Source of the DNA: JAGVSR01 sp964589785
GTDB lineage: Bacteria; Pseudomonadota; Alphaproteobacteria; Rhizobiales; Hyphomicrobiaceae
DNA length: 64,000 bases
Direction of reading: 5' to 3'
NCBI GenBank assembly: GCA_964589785.1
Contig: CAZPUQ010000001.1
Location: forward strand, 558,001-622,000
The notes under the pieces are model-generated. The model did no database searches, was not told the origin of the DNA, and saw nothing but the letters and a program-made list of their open reading frames with translations. Each line of letters begins with the position of its first letter. The stretch's first letter is position 1. This document shows positions 61,692-64,000 of this stretch, in pieces. The position numbers and the translations under genes are program-made.

Positions 61692-62060
61692 ATGATCATC
61701 TGCTCCTGTGCCGTCATCACCGACCGCGACCTCGAGCAGGCCGTCATCGAGGTCATGAGCCAGCCCAATGCCCCGCTGCCGACGCCGGGCGTTATCTATC
61801 GGCATTTGCAGAAGAAAATGCAGTGCTGCGGGTGCGCGCCGCTGGCCGCCGAGACGATCTATGCGAAGATGGAGGACCTGGAGCGGCGCGGGCTCATCTG
61901 CCCGTGTGCGTGCGCCACGGCGAAGTCGCGGATGCAAGCCATCATGTCCCCGACCGAGCGGCGCGCGACCCGGCCCGTGCGCGCCATTCCCCGGCCTTTG
62001 CCGAACCCGGCGTCGGCCCGACAAAAAGTCCCAGGCTCGACGCCCGGTTCTTCTTTATAA
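61692..62060 (+). CDS. bfd: Bacterioferritin-associated ferredoxin (Bfd-like) with C-terminal extension
   Basis: Bfd carries a [2Fe-2S] cluster and reduces bacterioferritin iron for release. The N-terminal part has C4 and C6 (MIICSCAVITDRDL) and C45/C48 (CCGC), matching the CxC...CxxC ligands. The helix-rich core is normal length to about residue 65. A further CPCAC motif at residues 70-74 and a 45-residue basic Pro/Arg tail are unlike simple Bfd. The gene is 100 bp upstream of bfr in the same direction. Confidence 0.87.
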   Translation: MIICSCAVITDRDLEQAVIEVMSQPNAPLPTPGVIYRHLQKKMQCCGCAPLAAETIYAKMEDLERRGLICPCACATAKSRMQAIMSPTERRATRPVRAIPRPLPNPASARQKVPGSTPGSSL

Positions 62061-62159
62061 ACTTTCTAGAATGTGGAATCATCCCCAGTGACGGTGACGG
62101 GGTCACCGTTTGCCGGAGGTATCTGGCAACAACATACGGTTGCATTGAGGAGCGGAGCC

Positions 62160-62651
62160 ATGAAAGGCAAGGGCAACAAGGAAATCATCGATATCCTGAA
62201 CGAGTCCTTGAAGCTCGAGCTTGGTGCCGTGAACCAGTACTGGCTGCACTATCGCCTGCTGGCAAACTGGGGCTACACGAAGCTCGCCAAGAAGGAGCGG
62301 GCGGAGTCGATGGAGGAGATGGTCCACGCGGACCGCATCATCGACCGCATCATCTACCTGGAGGGCTTCCCCAACCTTCAGTACGTCGCCCCCCTCATGA
62401 TCGGCGAGCACATCAAGGAAGTCCTGGAGTGCGACCTGAAGGGCGAGCGCATCGCGCTTGAGACCTACGCGCGCGGCCGCGACATCTGCAAAAAGCACGG
62501 CGACTACGTGACGATGGGCCTGTTCGAGGACCTGCTGAAGGACGAGGAGGGCCACGAGGACTTCCTCGAGACGCAGCTCGATCTCCTGGCGCGCATCGGC
62601 GTCGAGAACTACGGCCTCCTGCAGTCGGATTCGGCTAACGAGGCGGATTGA
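62160..62651 (+). CDS. bfr: Bacterioferritin
   Basis: The 163-residue four-helix protein stores iron with a haem between two subunits. It has the ferroxidase glutamates and histidines in KLELGAVNQYWLHYRLLANWG and SMEEMVHADRIIDRIIYLEGFPNLQ (the methionine before VHADR is the haem ligand), then LLKDEEGHEDFLETQLDLLARIGVENY. ATG 62160 is preceded by GAGGAG. The upstream 62061-62159 region contains the palindrome TTCTAGAA in an AT-rich patch. A strong terminator follows. Confidence 0.96.
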   Translation: MKGKGNKEIIDILNESLKLELGAVNQYWLHYRLLANWGYTKLAKKERAESMEEMVHADRIIDRIIYLEGFPNLQYVAPLMIGEHIKEVLECDLKGERIALETYARGRDICKKHGDYVTMGLFEDLLKDEEGHEDFLETQLDLLARIGVENYGLLQSDSANEAD

Positions 62652-62690
62652 CGGTCACTGCGCGGCCGGCGGGGCGGACAGAACGGTTTC

Positions 62691-62725
62691 GGGCCGGACG
62701 CGAAGGACGCGTCCGGCCCGTTTTT
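62691..62725 (+). terminator. Rho-independent terminator after bfr
   Basis: A perfect 12-bp stem (62691-62702 with 62708-62719) around AAGGA is followed by G and TTTTT. It lies about 40 bp after the bfr stop and just before the convergent membrane protein gene. Confidence 0.95.
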
Positions 62726-62735
62726 CTGCCGCCGG

Positions 62736-64000
62736 TCATGGGGCGGCGCTTCGCGGCGCCGACATCAGCCCCCAGATCACGGCCAGCAGCGTGTAGAAGC
62801 TGCGCCAGTGGTCGCTGTCGATGATCCAGCCCTCCAGCGCCGTGGCGACGAAGGCCGCGTACGCGATCAGGAACAGCGGGCGCCAAACGGTCGCCTCCAT
62901 CGCGTGGCGGAAGCCGAGCACGAGCGTCAGCCCCACGACGATCCAGTAGGCGCCGCCGCCGAGCCAGCCCGCGTTCAGCACGATGCTGAGGAAGACGTTG
63001 TGTACCTCCTCGTGGTGATAGACGGGGGTGAACTGCTGCGCGCCGATGCCGAGCGGATTCGACAGGATCAGGTCGACCGCCTTTTCCTGTCCGCCGAAGC
63101 GTCCGTCGGGTCCCACGTCGTAGCTCTGGGTCAGGCTCGCGCGCTCGGACAGGAGGGCGGCAACGCCGTCGAACTGCAGCGTGACGGCGACGGCGAGCGC
63201 GGCGACGAGCGCACCAAGGCCGGCCAGCGCCACGATGCGCACGCGCTGGGCCGGTCCGGGTGCGGTCACGAAGGCAAGCCAGGTGTAGAGGAGGGTGGCG
63301 AGCGCGAGATTGACCCACGCGCCGCGCGAGAAGCTCAAGAGCACCGCCACAGCGAGAAAGCCCGCGCCCGCGAGCGGCACCCATGCCTGCGCCGGCCGGC
63401 GCGTGATGGCGAGGTGGAGGCAGTAGAGAAACGGCGGCACGAGGAAGGGCCCGAGAACGTTCGGGTCCTTAAAGGTGCCGGCCGCGCGCCCGAACTTGGT
63501 GAAGAGCTCGGTGGCGTCGGCAAACGCGCCCGTGTAGCCGGCAAGGCCGGTCCCGCCCGCAATGAGGGCCGCGACCATCCAGGCGGAGAGGACGAGCCGC
63601 GTGTGCGCCACGGGCCGGCGCGCGATGAACGCGGCGACGACGAACGACACGATGGTGAGGAACAGTGACACGCTCGTGTGGATAAGGCTGTCGGCCATGT
63701 CGCGCGAGACGGTGGCGGCCAGGACGGCGCCGGCCGCGGCCACGAGCCAGATGCTGAGATAGGCCAGCAGCAGCGGAGAGACGCGAACGAGGCCCACCGC
63801 CGGCAGGAGGATCAGGAGACCGGCCGAGAGGACGTCCACAGGGGCGGGCTCGGAGAACACGACGCCGCTCGCCGCGAACGTGATCCAGACGGCCCCGAGC
63901 GACAGGAGATGCGCGGCGCTGCGGGGACGGACGCTCGCCGGCCGTGCGGGCGCATCGCCGGTTCCGTCCCGATAAGGGAAAGCCGCATCCGCAAAAGAGT
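62736..64000 (-). CDS. O-antigen ligase/polymerase-like membrane protein, 5' end beyond the window
   Basis: The visible frame stays open to the right edge (at least 421 codons). The product has about ten hydrophobic segments and resembles Wzy/WaaL-type proteins. A large periplasmic loop holds GRAAGTFKDPNVLGPFLVPPFLY and LSFSRGAWVNL, then GRFGGQEKAVDLILSNPLGIGAQQFTP and HHEEVHNVFLSIVLNAGWLGGGAY, the family signature with the conserved HN. It probably transfers or polymerises surface polysaccharide. An internal GTG at 63860 is not needed because the upstream sequence continues a membrane protein. Confidence 0.82.
   Translation of the reverse strand, partial: SFADAAFPYRDGTGDAPARPASVRPRSAAHLLSLGAVWITFAASGVVFSEPAPVDVLSAGLLILLPAVGLVRVSPLLLAYLSIWLVAAAGAVLAATVSRDMADSLIHTSVSLFLTIVSFVVAAFIARRPVAHTRLVLSAWMVAALIAGGTGLAGYTGAFADATELFTKFGRAAGTFKDPNVLGPFLVPPFLYCLHLAITRRPAQAWVPLAGAGFLAVAVLLSFSRGAWVNLALATLLYTWLAFVTAPGPAQRVRIVALAGLGALVAALAVAVTLQFDGVAALLSERASLTQSYDVGPDGRFGGQEKAVDLILSNPLGIGAQQFTPVYHHEEVHNVFLSIVLNAGWLGGGAYWIVVGLTLVLGFRHAMEATVWRPLFLIAYAAFVATALEGWIIDSDHWRSFYTLLAVIWGLMSAPRSAAP

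Noticed and set aside
62061..62159. Irr or Fur box in front of bfr
   Set aside because: Only the short palindrome TTCTAGAA is visible; it does not match the known box layout well enough.

Overview
This 64 kb window is a GC-rich, almost fully coding chromosomal segment of an alphaproteobacterium, most likely of the order Hyphomicrobiales (Rhizobiales). The evidence is the C4 haem pathway (hemA-type 5-aminolevulinate synthase), an alphaproteobacterial NDUFA12-type complex I subunit, two DUF2497/PopZ-like proteins, an ExoR-like periplasmic regulator, an LdtR-like MarR regulator, a class II (B12) ribonucleotide reductase, and familiar alphaproteobacterial gene orders. I cannot name the genus. I see no insertion sequence, prophage, integron, CRISPR array or rRNA operon.

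Layout. 1-0.5 kb: the 5' part of nrdJ, leaving the window, with two NrdR-box-like palindromes in its leader. 1.1-7 kb: NDUFA12, a DUF2155 protein, a catalase-related peroxidase, hemB, an extensin-like exported protein and a 3-hydroxyisobutyryl-CoA hydrolase-like protein. 7.1-9.1 kb: ldtR plus an L,D-transpeptidase. 9.6-12.3 kb: hemA (with an FNR/FixK-type box upstream) and glyA. 12.5-18 kb: a tightly packed nrdR-ribD-ribE-ribBX-ribH-nusB-thiL run. 18.2-19.6 kb: a second L,D-transpeptidase. 19.7-20 kb: tRNA-Asn and tRNA-Cys. 20.3-28.6 kb: PCMT-like methyltransferase, tolC, two tandem popZ-like genes, valS. 28.6-34.3 kb: a DUF2939 protein, ilvD, exoR-like, a VOC protein, xth and erpA. 34.4-48.9 kb: dgt, argS, a SPOR protein, nagZ, scpA, scpB, an orphan ABC ATPase, tatABC, serS, surE and an NlpD-like LysM/LytM protein. 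49-54.5 kb: a DUF815 ATPase, yajC-secD-secF, then Mth938-domain and NDUFAF6-like genes. 54.5-61.4 kb is the least conserved part: a large SGNH-type secreted protein, a cold-shock-like small protein plus an unknown protein, an ABC ATPase and HlyD adaptor without a permease, an Ala/Lys-rich exported protein and an esterase. 61.7-62.7 kb: bfd and bfr. The right edge is a truncated O-antigen-ligase-like membrane protein.

How the genes fit together. Cell envelope and division dominate: two L,D-transpeptidases with their likely regulator, SPOR and LysM/LytM septal factors, NagZ recycling, PopZ-like pole organisers, ScpAB condensin, and both Tat and SecDF export. A second theme is tetrapyrrole and redox metabolism (hemA, hemB, bfr/bfd, erpA, riboflavin enzymes, three homologues of mitochondrial complex I accessory or assembly factors). 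Nucleotide supply is a third (nrdJ, nrdR, dgt).

The items I find most worth a second look are the CtrA-like TTAA cluster in front of the NlpD-like gene, the tandem PopZ paralogues with a His-rich 15-bp repeat, the NrdR-box pair at nrdJ with a B12-box-like leader motif, the RibBX protein lacking the cyclohydrolase II cysteines, the permease-less exporter pair, and the tandem hairpin that contains the bfd ribosome binding site. All function calls are from reading the sequence; no database search was run.
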